A DNA stretch of 64,000 nucleotides from Aliihoeflea sp052435735 (lineage in GTDB: Bacteria > Pseudomonadota > Alphaproteobacteria > Rhizobiales > Rhizobiaceae): assembly GCA_052435735.1 (NCBI GenBank), contig JBQVNB010000004.1, positions 124,001 to 188,000 of the forward strand, in the 5' to 3' direction. Position numbers and translations under genes: made by a program. Positions 55,440-63,663 of this stretch are shown here, piece after piece. The notes beneath the pieces were generated by a model. That model worked only from the letters and a program-made list of their open reading frames with translations. It ran no database searches and was not told where the DNA came from. Within the stretch, counting starts at the first letter, position 1; each line of letters begins with the position of its first letter.

Positions 55440-56549
55440 GTGGCTGAAACGATCGAACGCAGGCAGGACGGGCGCGTCACCGCGGGCGTGACCTTTGCGT
55501 CGCGCCTCGCCTTCGAGAACGTCTCCCATTCCTTCAATTCGCACGCCCAGACCCTGCGCAATGTTTCGCTGACGGCCGAGCCTGGCGAAGTCCTGTGCCT
55601 GCTCGGCCCTTCCGGGTCCGGCAAGACGACACTGCTGCGGATCGCCGCGGGCATCGAAACCCAGACGAGCGGGCGCGTTCTTCTCAACGACCGCGAGATT
55701 TCCGGGCCTGACCTGTTCGTTCCCCCGGAAAAACGCTCGGTCGGGCTCGTCTTCCAGGATTTCGCCCTCTTTCCGCATCTGACGATCCTCGAAAACGTGA
55801 AATTCGGGCTGACTGCCCTGTCGCGCGTCGAAGCGAAACGGGAAGCGTTGATCTCGCTCGAGCGCGTCGGCCTCGAATCCTATGCCGACGCCTATCCGCA
55901 CGTGCTTTCGGGCGGGGAGCAGCAGCGCGTGGCGCTTGCCCGCGCCATCGCGCCGCGGCCCGGCGTCCTGTTGATGGACGAGCCGTTCTCCGGCCTCGAT
56001 TCGCGTCTGAAGGACCAGGTTCGCGCCGAAACGCTCGGCATCCTGCGCCAGAGCCGCTCGACGGCGATCGTCGTCACGCATGATGCGGAGGAGGCGATGC
56101 GGATGGGTGATCGGATTGCGCTACTCAAGGACGGCGAGCTCGTCCAGACCGGCACCGCCGAGCAACTCTTCAACGCCCCCGTCAATCTTTTTGCGGCGGG
56201 TTTCTTTTCGGAACTGAATATTTTCGACGGCCGCGCGTTGTCAGGACGCGTCGAGACGCCGATCGGTATTTTCGACGCAAACGGGTTTCAAGATGGCGTC
56301 GGCGTTGCGGTCGCCACACGGCTTTCGGCATTCGATGTGACGGAAAGCGTTGGCGAAATCCCGGCGCGGGTGATATCACGCCGTTTCCTCGGGGTGGTGG
56401 AATTGCTGGAACTTGCGGTTCAAGGGGCTGAGCGACACGTGCGGGCACGCATCCGCTGCGGCGCGTTGCCCCGGTCGAGCCGGGACGTCTGGCTAAACGT
56501 CAGAAAGTCTGATGTTCTCGTGTTTGAAAGCCGTTCCGAAAACGCATAA
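55440..56549 (+). CDS. Orphan ABC transporter ATPase (FbpC/PotA-like)
   Basis: The 369-residue protein starts at GTG 55440 behind GGAGG. It has Walker A GPSGSGKTT, the Q-loop LVFQDFALFPHLTI, signature LSGGEQQRVALARAI, Walker B VLLMDEPFSGLD, switch His in VVTHDAEEAMR and a C-terminal TOBE-like domain (residues 270-369), as in iron(III), putrescine or sulfate importers. No permease or binding protein is near. It sits between scpB and tatA, where an ABC ATPase is not part of the common gene order I know. Confidence 0.88.
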   Translation: MAETIERRQDGRVTAGVTFASRLAFENVSHSFNSHAQTLRNVSLTAEPGEVLCLLGPSGSGKTTLLRIAAGIETQTSGRVLLNDREISGPDLFVPPEKRSVGLVFQDFALFPHLTILENVKFGLTALSRVEAKREALISLERVGLESYADAYPHVLSGGEQQRVALARAIAPRPGVLLMDEPFSGLDSRLKDQVRAETLGILRQSRSTAIVVTHDAEEAMRMGDRIALLKDGELVQTGTAEQLFNAPVNLFAAGFFSELNIFDGRALSGRVETPIGIFDANGFQDGVGVAVATRLSAFDVTESVGEIPARVISRRFLGVVELLELAVQGAERHVRARIRCGALPRSSRDVWLNVRKSDVLVFESRSENA

Positions 56550-56585
56550 GTCAAGAACGAACGAATTGTTCGAAAGAGAGTGATC

Positions 56586-56813
56586 ATGGGTAGCTTCTCG
56601 ATCTGGCACTGGCTCATCGTGCTCGTCGTCGTCCTTCTTCTTTTTGGCCGGGGCAAGATTCCCGAGCTGATGGGCGACATGGCCAAGGGCATCAAGAGCT
56701 TCAAGAAGGGCATGGCCGACGACGAGGATGTCGGGACCAAGACGCTCGACCACCGCGCCGACGAGCCGATGGCGCCGACCGGCAAGGACAAGGTCGGAAA
56801 GACGTCGTCCTGA
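56586..56813 (+). CDS. tatA: Twin-arginine translocase subunit TatA
   Basis: TatA forms the pore-like oligomer of the Tat system. The 75-residue protein has one membrane helix (WHWLIVLVVVLLLFGRGKIP) with the conserved FGRGKIPEL hinge, then the amphipathic helix MGDMAKGIKSFKKGMAD and a polar tail. Start ATG 56586 follows AGAGAG. It is the first gene of tatABC. At least one Tat substrate is encoded in the window (the 21440-21970 gene). Confidence 0.94.
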   Translation: MGSFSIWHWLIVLVVVLLLFGRGKIPELMGDMAKGIKSFKKGMADDEDVGTKTLDHRADEPMAPTGKDKVGKTSS

Positions 56814-56848
56814 TCGCGAGAAGGCCGCAACGCCTGACGCGGACATGA

Positions 56849-57466
56849 ATGATGATCGATCTTAGCTGGTCCGAAATCCTCGTCATCGCGATCGTACTGA
56901 TCGTGGTCGTGGGTCCGAAGGATTTGCCGCGCCTTCTGCGCTCCTTCGGCAAGACGATGTCGACGGTGCGCTCGATGGCGGGCGATTTCCGCAAGCAATT
57001 CGACGAGGCGATCAAGGAAGCCGACCTTCAGGATCTGAAGTCGCTGGCCGATGACGCACGCAAGCTCAATCCGGCGTCGGAGATCAAGAAGGCGCTGAAC
57101 CCGATGGAGCAGGCGGCCAAGGATGTGCGATCCGGGCTCGACAAGGCGATGAAGCCTTCGACGCCCATCTCCGCCGAAAAGCCCGCCTCGACGCCGCAGC
57201 CGGCAGAGCCGCTGAAGACCGGCGCGACGGCAATGCCCGAGGCGATGACGAATGCACCGTCTGTGACGAAACCTGCTCCGGGTGCGGCAAAGGCACCGGT
57301 CAAGGCCGCGCGACCCGCAAAGACCCCGGTTGCCAAGGCTGCCGCGAAGGGCAATGGCGCGGCCGCGCCGACGAAGGTGGCAGCGGTCAAGCCTGCCGCC
57401 GCAAAGGCAAAACCGGCGGCGAAAGCAGCCAAGACGATCACGGCCAAGGCGAAGGCGGACAAGTGA
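56849..57466 (+). CDS. tatB: Twin-arginine translocase subunit TatB
   Basis: TatB with TatC forms the receptor for twin-arginine signals. The 205-residue protein has an N-terminal helix SWSEILVIAIVLIVVVGPKDLPRLL, the amphipathic helix to about residue 70, and a C-terminal Lys/Ala/Pro-rich low-complexity tail of over 120 residues, which is long but usual in rhizobia. Tandem ATG codons at 56849 and 56852 leave the exact start open. Its stop overlaps the tatC start. Confidence 0.92.
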   Translation: MMIDLSWSEILVIAIVLIVVVGPKDLPRLLRSFGKTMSTVRSMAGDFRKQFDEAIKEADLQDLKSLADDARKLNPASEIKKALNPMEQAAKDVRSGLDKAMKPSTPISAEKPASTPQPAEPLKTGATAMPEAMTNAPSVTKPAPGAAKAPVKAARPAKTPVAKAAAKGNGAAAPTKVAAVKPAAAKAKPAAKAAKTITAKAKADK

Positions 57467-58290
57467 CCACCAAAGACGACGACCTCGAGTCGAGTTCGGC
57501 ACCGCTGCTAGACCATCTGATCGAGCTGCGCTCGCGGCTGATCCGGGCGCTGATCGGTTTTTTCGTCGCCTTCCTGATCTGCTTCTTCTTCGCCCGCGAA
57601 CTCTTCAACCTGCTCGTCATTCCGTTCCAGTGGGCGACCGAGTGGGCAGGGCTCGACCCGAAGAGCGTCGACCTGATCTACACCGCGCCGCAGGAATTCT
57701 TCTTCACCCAGATCAAGCTGGGCATGTTCGGCGGTATGGTTCTGGCGTTTCCCCTGATCGCCAATCAGGTCTACAAATTCGTCGCGCCGGGCCTCTACAA
57801 GAACGAGCGCGCCGCGTTCCTTCCGTTCCTGATCGCATCGCCCATCCTGTTCCTGATGGGCGCCGCGCTGGTCTATTTCTTCTTCACGCCGATGGTGATG
57901 TGGTTCTTCCTGTCGATGCAGCAGGTGGGTCCGGACCAGGAAATCCAGATTTCGCTCCTGCCGCGCGTTTCGGAATATCTTAGCCTCATCATGACGCTGA
58001 TCTTCGCATTCGGGCTGGTGTTCCAGCTTCCCGTCGTGACGACGCTGATGGCGCGTGTGGGCATGGTCACCGCCGCGGGGCTGGCCGACAAACGCAAGTA
58101 CATGATCGTCGCCGCCTTCGTCGTCGCGGCCGTCATCACGCCGCCCGATCCGGTCAGCCAGATCGGTCTTGCGCTGCCTACGATCCTTCTCTACGAGGTC
58201 TCCATCTGGATTGCCCGCAGGCTCGAACGCAAGCGCGAACTGGAGCGCATCGCCCGCGAAAAGGCGGAAGCTGCATCCTCCGAGGTCTAG
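57463..58290 (+). CDS. tatC: Twin-arginine translocase subunit TatC
   Basis: TatC recognises the twin-arginine motif. The 275-residue protein has six membrane helices, the N-terminal PLLDHLIELRSRLIRAL motif with the conserved Glu, the FFTQIKLGMFGGMVLAFPLI segment and GMVTAAGLADKRKYMIVAAFVVAAVITPPDPVSQ. It starts with GTG 57463, overlapping the tatB stop as GTGA. serS follows 66 bases later, an order conserved in rhizobia. Confidence 0.95.
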   Translation: MTTKDDDLESSSAPLLDHLIELRSRLIRALIGFFVAFLICFFFARELFNLLVIPFQWATEWAGLDPKSVDLIYTAPQEFFFTQIKLGMFGGMVLAFPLIANQVYKFVAPGLYKNERAAFLPFLIASPILFLMGAALVYFFFTPMVMWFFLSMQQVGPDQEIQISLLPRVSEYLSLIMTLIFAFGLVFQLPVVTTLMARVGMVTAAGLADKRKYMIVAAFVVAAVITPPDPVSQIGLALPTILLYEVSIWIARRLERKRELERIAREKAEAASSEV

Positions 58291-58356
58291 GCGCTCGCCG
58301 GACCCGTCATCGTTCGGCCACGGCCACTCCCTGACATATACCGGGACGCTCTGCCA

Positions 58357-59661
58357 ATGCTCGACATCAAATGGATTCGCGAAAAGCCCGAAGCGCTTTC
58401 CGCCGCTCTCGAAAAGCGCGGCTGGACGAAGGACGAGGCCGCCGCAAAGGTCGAGGAGATCATCGGCCATGACGAGGCGCGCCGCACCCATCTCGTCGCC
58501 CTCCAGGAAAAGCAGGAACGCCGCAACGCCGCGTCCAAGGAGATCGGCAATGCCATGCGCTCCGGCGACATGGAGCTCGCCGAGCGGCTGAAGGCCGAAG
58601 TCGCCGACATCAAGGCCTTCGTCCAGAATGGCGAGGCGACCGAGCGTGATCTCGACCGCGCCATGAGCGACGCGCTCGCCATCCTGCCCAACATCCCGCT
58701 CGACGACGTTCCGCTCGGCAAGGACGAGAACGACAATGTCGAGGTCCGCCGGATCGGCGAGCCGAAGCCGAAGACCAACTGGACGCGCGAGCATTTCGAG
58801 ATCGGCGAAGCGCTCGGCGAAATGGACTTCGAGCGCGCGGCGAAGCTTTCGGGTTCGCGCTTTACGGTTCTGTCGGGCCAGATCGCGCGGCTTGAACGCG
58901 CGCTCGGCCAGTTCATGCTCGACCTGCACACGAGCGAGCATGGTTACACCGAGATGCAGGTGCCGCTGCTGGTGCGCGACGAGGCGCTGTTCGGCACCAA
59001 CCAGCTTCCGAAATTCGAGGAAGACTTGTTCTTCGCCAAGCATGGCGAAGGTCGGCTCGGCCTTATTCCAACAGCCGAAGTCTCGCTGACCAACATGGTT
59101 CGCGAGGAAATACTGGCCAACGACCGCTTGCCGCTGCGCATGACGGCGCTGACGCCCTGCTTCCGCTCGGAAGCCGGCTCGGCCGGGCGCGACACGCGCG
59201 GCATGCTGCGCCAGCACCAGTTCTACAAGGTCGAGCTCGTCTCGATCACCGCGCCGGACGAATCGATCGCCGAGCACGAGCGGATGACGGCCTGCGCCGA
59301 GGAGGTGCTGAAGCGTCTCGACCTGCCGTTCCGCACCGTGACGCTCTGCACCGGCGATATGGGCTTCGGCGCGCGCAAGACCTACGACATCGAGGTTTGG
59401 CTGCCGGGTCAGAACGCCTATCGCGAGATTTCGTCCTGCTCGGTCTGTGGCGACTTCCAAGCGCGGCGTATGAATGCACGCTTCCGCCGCGCGGACGGTA
59501 AGGGGACAGGCTTCGTCCACACGCTGAACGGCTCGGGCACCGCCGTCGGCCGCGCTTTGATCGCGGTCATGGAAAATTACCAGAACGAGGACGGAAGCGT
59601 CACCGTCCCGCAAGCCTTGCGGTCCTATATGGGCGGGCTCGAAAAGATCGGCGTCAAATAG
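58357..59661 (+). CDS. serS: Seryl-tRNA synthetase
   Basis: SerS charges tRNA-Ser and tRNA-Sec. The 434-residue class II enzyme has the long N-terminal coiled-coil arm (residues 30-100), motif 2 CFRSEAGSAGRDTRGMLRQHQF and motif 3 GSGTAVGRALIAVMENYQ, all normal. A short linker region with MPNIPLDDVPLGKDENDNVE is typical for the bacterial type. surE starts 11 bases after its stop. Confidence 0.96.
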   Translation: MLDIKWIREKPEALSAALEKRGWTKDEAAAKVEEIIGHDEARRTHLVALQEKQERRNAASKEIGNAMRSGDMELAERLKAEVADIKAFVQNGEATERDLDRAMSDALAILPNIPLDDVPLGKDENDNVEVRRIGEPKPKTNWTREHFEIGEALGEMDFERAAKLSGSRFTVLSGQIARLERALGQFMLDLHTSEHGYTEMQVPLLVRDEALFGTNQLPKFEEDLFFAKHGEGRLGLIPTAEVSLTNMVREEILANDRLPLRMTALTPCFRSEAGSAGRDTRGMLRQHQFYKVELVSITAPDESIAEHERMTACAEEVLKRLDLPFRTVTLCTGDMGFGARKTYDIEVWLPGQNAYREISSCSVCGDFQARRMNARFRRADGKGTGFVHTLNGSGTAVGRALIAVMENYQNEDGSVTVPQALRSYMGGLEKIGVK

Positions 59662-59672
59662 GAGAAGTCACC

Positions 59673-60434
59673 TTGCGCATTCTGCTCACCAATGATGACG
59701 GCATCCATGCCGAAGGATTGCAGGTTCTAGAGCGGATCGCGCGGGAACTCTCCGACGACGTCTGGGTGGTGGCGCCGGAAACCGACCAGTCGGGCTTCGC
59801 ACACTCGCTCTCGCTGTCCGAGCCGCTGCGGATGCGCAAGATTTCGGATCGGCATTTCGCCGTGCGCGGCACGCCGACCGACTGCGTCATCATGGGCGTA
59901 CGCGAAATCCTGCCCGAGCCACCGGATTTGATCCTGTCCGGCGTCAATTCCGGCTCCAACGTCGCCGACGATGTCACCTATTCGGGCACGGTCGCGGGCG
60001 CGATGGAGGGTACGCTTCTCGGCGTTCCGTCGATCGCGCTGAGCCAGGGCTACAACGTGACCGAGGAAGGCCGCACGCTGCACTGGGAGACGGCCGAAAC
60101 GCACGCGCCCGCCATCCTGCGCCGCATGCTCGACGCGTCGCTTCCGGCGGGCATCTTCCTCAACATCAACTTCCCGAACTGTCCGCCCGGCGATGTGAAG
60201 GGCGCGGTCGTCACCGGCCAGGGCAAGCGCATCCACGGCCTTTGGCTCGACAAGCGGCGCGATGGTCGTGGCTTTCCCTATTACTGGCTGCGATTCGGCC
60301 GCGAGCCGTCCGAAATCCGCGAAGGCACGGATCTGGCCGCGCTGCGCGACAATCATATCTCGGTGACGCCGCTGCATCTCGACCTGACCGCCCACGAGGT
60401 CAAGGATCAGCTCGCAAAGGCGCTCGCGTCATGA
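59673..60434 (+). CDS. surE: 5'/3'-nucleotidase SurE
   Basis: SurE dephosphorylates nucleoside monophosphates and exopolyphosphate and helps in stationary survival. The 253-residue protein has LLTNDDGIHAEG at the N-terminus with the metal-binding Asp pair, LSGVNSGSNVADDVTYSGTVAGAMEG and the C-terminal ending with VTPLHLDLT. The start codon is TTG. The stop overlaps the next gene (pcm) by four bases, ATGA. Confidence 0.95.
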   Translation: MRILLTNDDGIHAEGLQVLERIARELSDDVWVVAPETDQSGFAHSLSLSEPLRMRKISDRHFAVRGTPTDCVIMGVREILPEPPDLILSGVNSGSNVADDVTYSGTVAGAMEGTLLGVPSIALSQGYNVTEEGRTLHWETAETHAPAILRRMLDASLPAGIFLNINFPNCPPGDVKGAVVTGQGKRIHGLWLDKRRDGRGFPYYWLRFGREPSEIREGTDLAALRDNHISVTPLHLDLTAHEVKDQLAKALAS

Positions 60435-61081
60435 CGGACACGGTCGAGCGCGAAGGCTTTGCCGCATTCCTGCTGCGTGCCCGCGCGCTGGGCATCACCG
60501 GCCGCGAACTGATCGCGGCGATCGAGGCGACGCCGAGGCAAGGCTTCGTCCCCAGCCAGTGGCAGACCGACGCTTGGTCGCGACGCTTCCTGCCGATCGA
60601 ATGCGGCGAGGCGATCGAAGGCATCGATCTGCAGGCGCAATGTCTTGGCGCGCTCCAGGTCCAGCCCGGGCTGCGCGTCTGCGAAATCGGGACGGGCTCG
60701 GGCTACACGGCGGCGATCCTCGGCCGGATCGCGGGCAGGGTGCTCTCGCTGGAGCGCTACAAGACGCTGGCCGAACAGGCGCAGGCGCGAATTGAATCGC
60801 TCGGTCTGCAAAATGTCATCGTGCGACATGCCGACGGCCTTTCCGGCGTTGCCGCCGAAGGTCCGTTCGACCGCATCATCGCCTGGTGTGCCTTCGACGC
60901 GCTGCCGCGCCATTTCGTCGACCAGTTGTCGAGCAACGGCATCATGATCGCCGCGATCGGCCCCGCCGAGGACGAACAGGCATTGACGCGGCTGACTAAG
61001 GTCGGCAGCCGTTTCGAGCGCGAGGACATCGGCCGCGTCCGTTTCCAGCCGATCGTCAAAGGCGTGGCCGCGGTCATCTGA
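60431..61081 (+). CDS. pcm: Protein-L-isoaspartate O-methyltransferase
   Basis: Pcm repairs isoaspartyl residues in damaged proteins using SAM. The 216-residue protein has a Rossmann SAM motif VCEIGTGSGYTAAILG at about residue 80-95, preceded by the substrate region PIECGEAIEGIDLQAQ. ATG 60431 overlaps the surE stop; frames starting further up are shadows inside surE. The surE-pcm-nlpD order matches that known in enterobacteria. Confidence 0.9.
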   Translation: MTDTVEREGFAAFLLRARALGITGRELIAAIEATPRQGFVPSQWQTDAWSRRFLPIECGEAIEGIDLQAQCLGALQVQPGLRVCEIGTGSGYTAAILGRIAGRVLSLERYKTLAEQAQARIESLGLQNVIVRHADGLSGVAAEGPFDRIIAWCAFDALPRHFVDQLSSNGIMIAAIGPAEDEQALTRLTKVGSRFEREDIGRVRFQPIVKGVAAVI

Positions 61082-61115
61082 TTTCCCTTGAAATGCCACG
61101 AATAAGCCGTCGAAT

Positions 61116-61146
61116 TTAACCGGCCAGTAACATTAACGCGCTTTAA
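61116..61146 (+). promoter_or_regulatory. TTAA-rich region upstream of the NlpD-like gene
   Basis: Three TTAA tetramers occur at 61116, 61133 and 61143, in otherwise GC-rich sequence. The last two are spaced by 6 bases, one less than a CtrA site (TTAA-N7-TTAA). It may be a degenerate CtrA-binding region controlling a division-associated gene, but it is only suggestive. Confidence 0.3.
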
Positions 61147-61184
61147 TCCAGATCAGTTGGTATCGGGTAATTGCGGGTTCTGCC

Positions 61185-62477
61185 ATGTGCTTCGGCCTTT
61201 CTCATCAGACGCGACGGATTCTCCTGCGCAGCGCCGCAATTGCGGTGGTTGGCGGCCTGGCTGCCGGTTGCAGCTCCAATGTCCAGCGCTTCCAAGATTC
61301 ACTCTTCACCGGGACGTCGAACAGCGCGGCTGCCGTCGCGCCGGTCTCGCAGCCCTATCCGGGCAATCAGCAGGTTGCCGGCGTCGACCAGACCTACACC
61401 GGTTCGGTCACGCGCAACGGCCAGCGCGGTGCTCCGGTCCCGGCGGCGACAGTAGGCGGCGGACAGCCGGTCTACGCAACCCAGCAGCAGCCGGTCTACC
61501 AGCAGTCGCAGCCGGTTTATGCGAACCAGGGCGTTGCCGCTTCCCCCGTTGGTCGCGCCACGCTGGCGCCGCCTTCCGGCGCGCAGATGGCTGCCGCTCC
61601 GCAGGTCAACCAGCCGGCACCCATTCAGCCGGCGTCGAACGCCCTTCCGTCTCCGACGCAGCCGCAGCAGCCGGGCCAGACGCAGGTTGCCGTGCTGCCG
61701 CAGACGCCGACCGTTGGCGGCGCGGGCGCGCAGCCCCAGCCGCAGGCCGCGCCGGCTCCCGGTGCCGCAGGTGGATCGAGCTACACGGTCGCCTCCGGTG
61801 ACACGCTGTCCGCAATCTCGCGGCGCACCGGCGTCTCCGCCGATGCCATCAAGCGGGCGAACAATCTCGACAGCGGGCTCATCCGCATCGGCCAGACGCT
61901 GACCATTCCGGGCGGCTCGGCGCAGGCGACGACGCAGGTTGCAGCCGCGCCGCCGCGCGATCCCGTCGTCACCAACGCCACCCCGGCGCCGCAGCAGCCA
62001 GCGCAGCCGCCGCGTGCGCAGGAGGCAGCATACGCGCCGTCATCCTCGGCTCAGGCGTCTGTCGAATCGGCCGTCAAGGACGGTGCGGCGGTCGCGCCCG
62101 ACTCGACCGGCGTCGGCAAGATGCGCTGGCCGGTCCGCGGCCGCGTGATCTCGAATTTCGGCTCCGCGCAGAGCGGCGACGGCATCGACATCTCGGTCCC
62201 GAACGGAACGCCGGTCATGGCCGCCGAAAATGGCGTCGTCATCTATGCGGGCGACGGGCTCAAGGAATTCGGCAACACGGTTCTGGTGCGCCACGACAAC
62301 GGCCTCGTCACCGTCTACGGACATGCGAGCGACCTCAAAGTGGCGCGCGGCGAGAAGGTCACGCGCGGCCAGCAGATCGCGACGTCCGGCATGAGCGGCA
62401 ATGCCGAGGCGCCCAAGCTGCGCTTCGAGGTCCGCAAGGACTCCGCCCCCGTCAACCCGGCCGGCTATCTCGAATAG
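61185..62477 (+). CDS. LysM/LytM lipoprotein, NlpD-like, catalytically degenerate
   Basis: The 430-residue lipoprotein has a signal peptide with lipobox LAAGC (Cys about residue 29), a Gln/Pro/Ala-rich linker, a LysM domain at about 202-246 (YTVASGDTLSAISRRTGVS) and a C-terminal M23 (LytM) domain at 310-430. The zinc-binding His of active enzymes (HxGxD) is GDGID, and the HxH motif has become RFE, so it cannot bind zinc properly. NlpD and DipM activate amidases with such inactive domains. Position after surE-pcm supports NlpD. Confidence 0.88.
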   Translation: MCFGLSHQTRRILLRSAAIAVVGGLAAGCSSNVQRFQDSLFTGTSNSAAAVAPVSQPYPGNQQVAGVDQTYTGSVTRNGQRGAPVPAATVGGGQPVYATQQQPVYQQSQPVYANQGVAASPVGRATLAPPSGAQMAAAPQVNQPAPIQPASNALPSPTQPQQPGQTQVAVLPQTPTVGGAGAQPQPQAAPAPGAAGGSSYTVASGDTLSAISRRTGVSADAIKRANNLDSGLIRIGQTLTIPGGSAQATTQVAAAPPRDPVVTNATPAPQQPAQPPRAQEAAYAPSSSAQASVESAVKDGAAVAPDSTGVGKMRWPVRGRVISNFGSAQSGDGIDISVPNGTPVMAAENGVVIYAGDGLKEFGNTVLVRHDNGLVTVYGHASDLKVARGEKVTRGQQIATSGMSGNAEAPKLRFEVRKDSAPVNPAGYLE

Positions 62478-62626
62478 GCGGGCAATGATTTGGCCACATT
62501 TGTGCGGTGCGAGGTATCGACGCCTCGCCGCACGAAGTGGCCGGCGTTCGACGCTGCCTGTTTAGTCTCCAGTCCAGGATCGCGTCTGCCCGTCCCGCTT
62601 GCGGGGCGGGCAATTTGCGTTGCGCG

Positions 62627-63487
62627 TCAAAGGCTGCGCCCGAGCCGTCCCGCCAGATCTTGCGTGAACTGCCAGGCGACCCGGCCCGAACGCGCGCCGC
62701 GCGTCGTGGCCCATTCCAGCGCGTCGCGATGCAACTCCTCACGCGGTACGTCGAGCGAAAAATGCGCGGCGTACCCGTCGATCATCGCCAGGTAGTCGTC
62801 CTGCGAGCATTTGTGGAAGCCGAGCCAGAGGCCGAAGCGGTCGGACAGCGACACCTTCTCCTCGACCGCCTCCGACGGATTGATCGCCGTCGAGCGCTCA
62901 TTGTCGATCATGTCGCGGGGCAGGAGATGGCGCCGGTTGGAGGTCGCGTAGAAGACGACACTATCCGGCCGGCCCTCGACCCCGCCTTCGAGCGCCGCCT
63001 TGAGCGATTTGTAGGACGTGTCGTCGTGATCGAAGGACAGGTCATCGCAGAACAGGATGAAGCGGTACGGCGTGTCTTTCAGATGGCCGAGCAGCCGGGG
63101 CAGGGTGTCGATGTCCTCACGATGAATCTCGATCAGCTTGAGGGCCGGGGACGTGGCCGCAGCTTCGGCGTGCGCGGCCTTGACCAGTGACGACTTGCCC
63201 ATGCCGCGCGCACCCCAAAGCAGGACGTTGTTGGCGGAATGGCCAATAGCGAAGCGCTGCGTATTCTCAAGCAGAATGTCGCGGACGCGATCGACGCCCT
63301 TGATCAGGCCGATTGCGACGCGGCTGACCTTCCTGACCGGATCGAGCGACAGCTCCTCGGCATTCCAGACGAAGCAATCCGCCGCATCGAAATCGGGCGT
63401 CGCAACCAACCGCGGCCCCATGCGTTCGAGGGCTTCGACGATGCGGTCGAGTTGCGTCATCAGGCGGGCGACGTCAGGGCGATCCAA
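62627..63487 (-). CDS. DUF815 family P-loop ATPase
   Basis: The 286-residue protein from TTG 63487 (GGAGGAA nine bases before) has Walker A WGARGMGKSSLV, Walker B RFILFCDDLSF, a sensor region VVFYATSNRRHLLP and the motif DRFGLWLGFHKC. ATG 63460 is an alternative. DUF815 proteins are AAA-like ATPases, usually annotated only as ATP-binding, and they often lie next to yajC-secDF. Function unknown. The gene is divergent from yajC. Confidence 0.82.
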   Translation of the reverse strand: MDRPDVARLMTQLDRIVEALERMGPRLVATPDFDAADCFVWNAEELSLDPVRKVSRVAIGLIKGVDRVRDILLENTQRFAIGHSANNVLLWGARGMGKSSLVKAAHAEAAATSPALKLIEIHREDIDTLPRLLGHLKDTPYRFILFCDDLSFDHDDTSYKSLKAALEGGVEGRPDSVVFYATSNRRHLLPRDMIDNERSTAINPSEAVEEKVSLSDRFGLWLGFHKCSQDDYLAMIDGYAAHFSLDVPREELHRDALEWATTRGARSGRVAWQFTQDLAGRLGRSL

Positions 63488-63573
63488 CTTGCTCTTCCTC
63501 CAGCTTGTACGATGCTGCGGCTCTATCACGCAGGCCCGCATGCGCAAAGCGGTGTAACGGGCGGCAACAAGAG

Positions 63574-63601
63574 TTGCATTGATGGGCTTAGCGACTATAT
63601 T
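63574..63601 (+). promoter_or_regulatory. Promoter of yajC
   Basis: TTGCAT (63574-63579) and TATATT (63596-63601) are 16 bases apart and lie 62 bases before the yajC start, 87 bases from the divergent DUF815 start. Confidence 0.5.
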
Positions 63602-63615
63602 CGCGCCGATTTCAC

Positions 63616-63636
63616 GGGACCGCCGCATGCGGTCCC
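63616..63636 (+). promoter_or_regulatory. Stem-loop in the yajC leader
   Basis: GGGACCGC pairs with GCGGTCCC around a 5-base loop, just behind the predicted transcription start and 27 bases before the yajC ATG. It leaves the AGGAG ribosome site free, so it may stabilise the 5' end or act as a leader control element. Confidence 0.45.
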
Positions 63637-63663
63637 TTCGCGTATTTTCACCAGGAGCAATCG

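Noticed and set aside
57508..59613. 701-codon minus-strand frame across tatC and serS
   Set aside because: Antisense to two certain genes.
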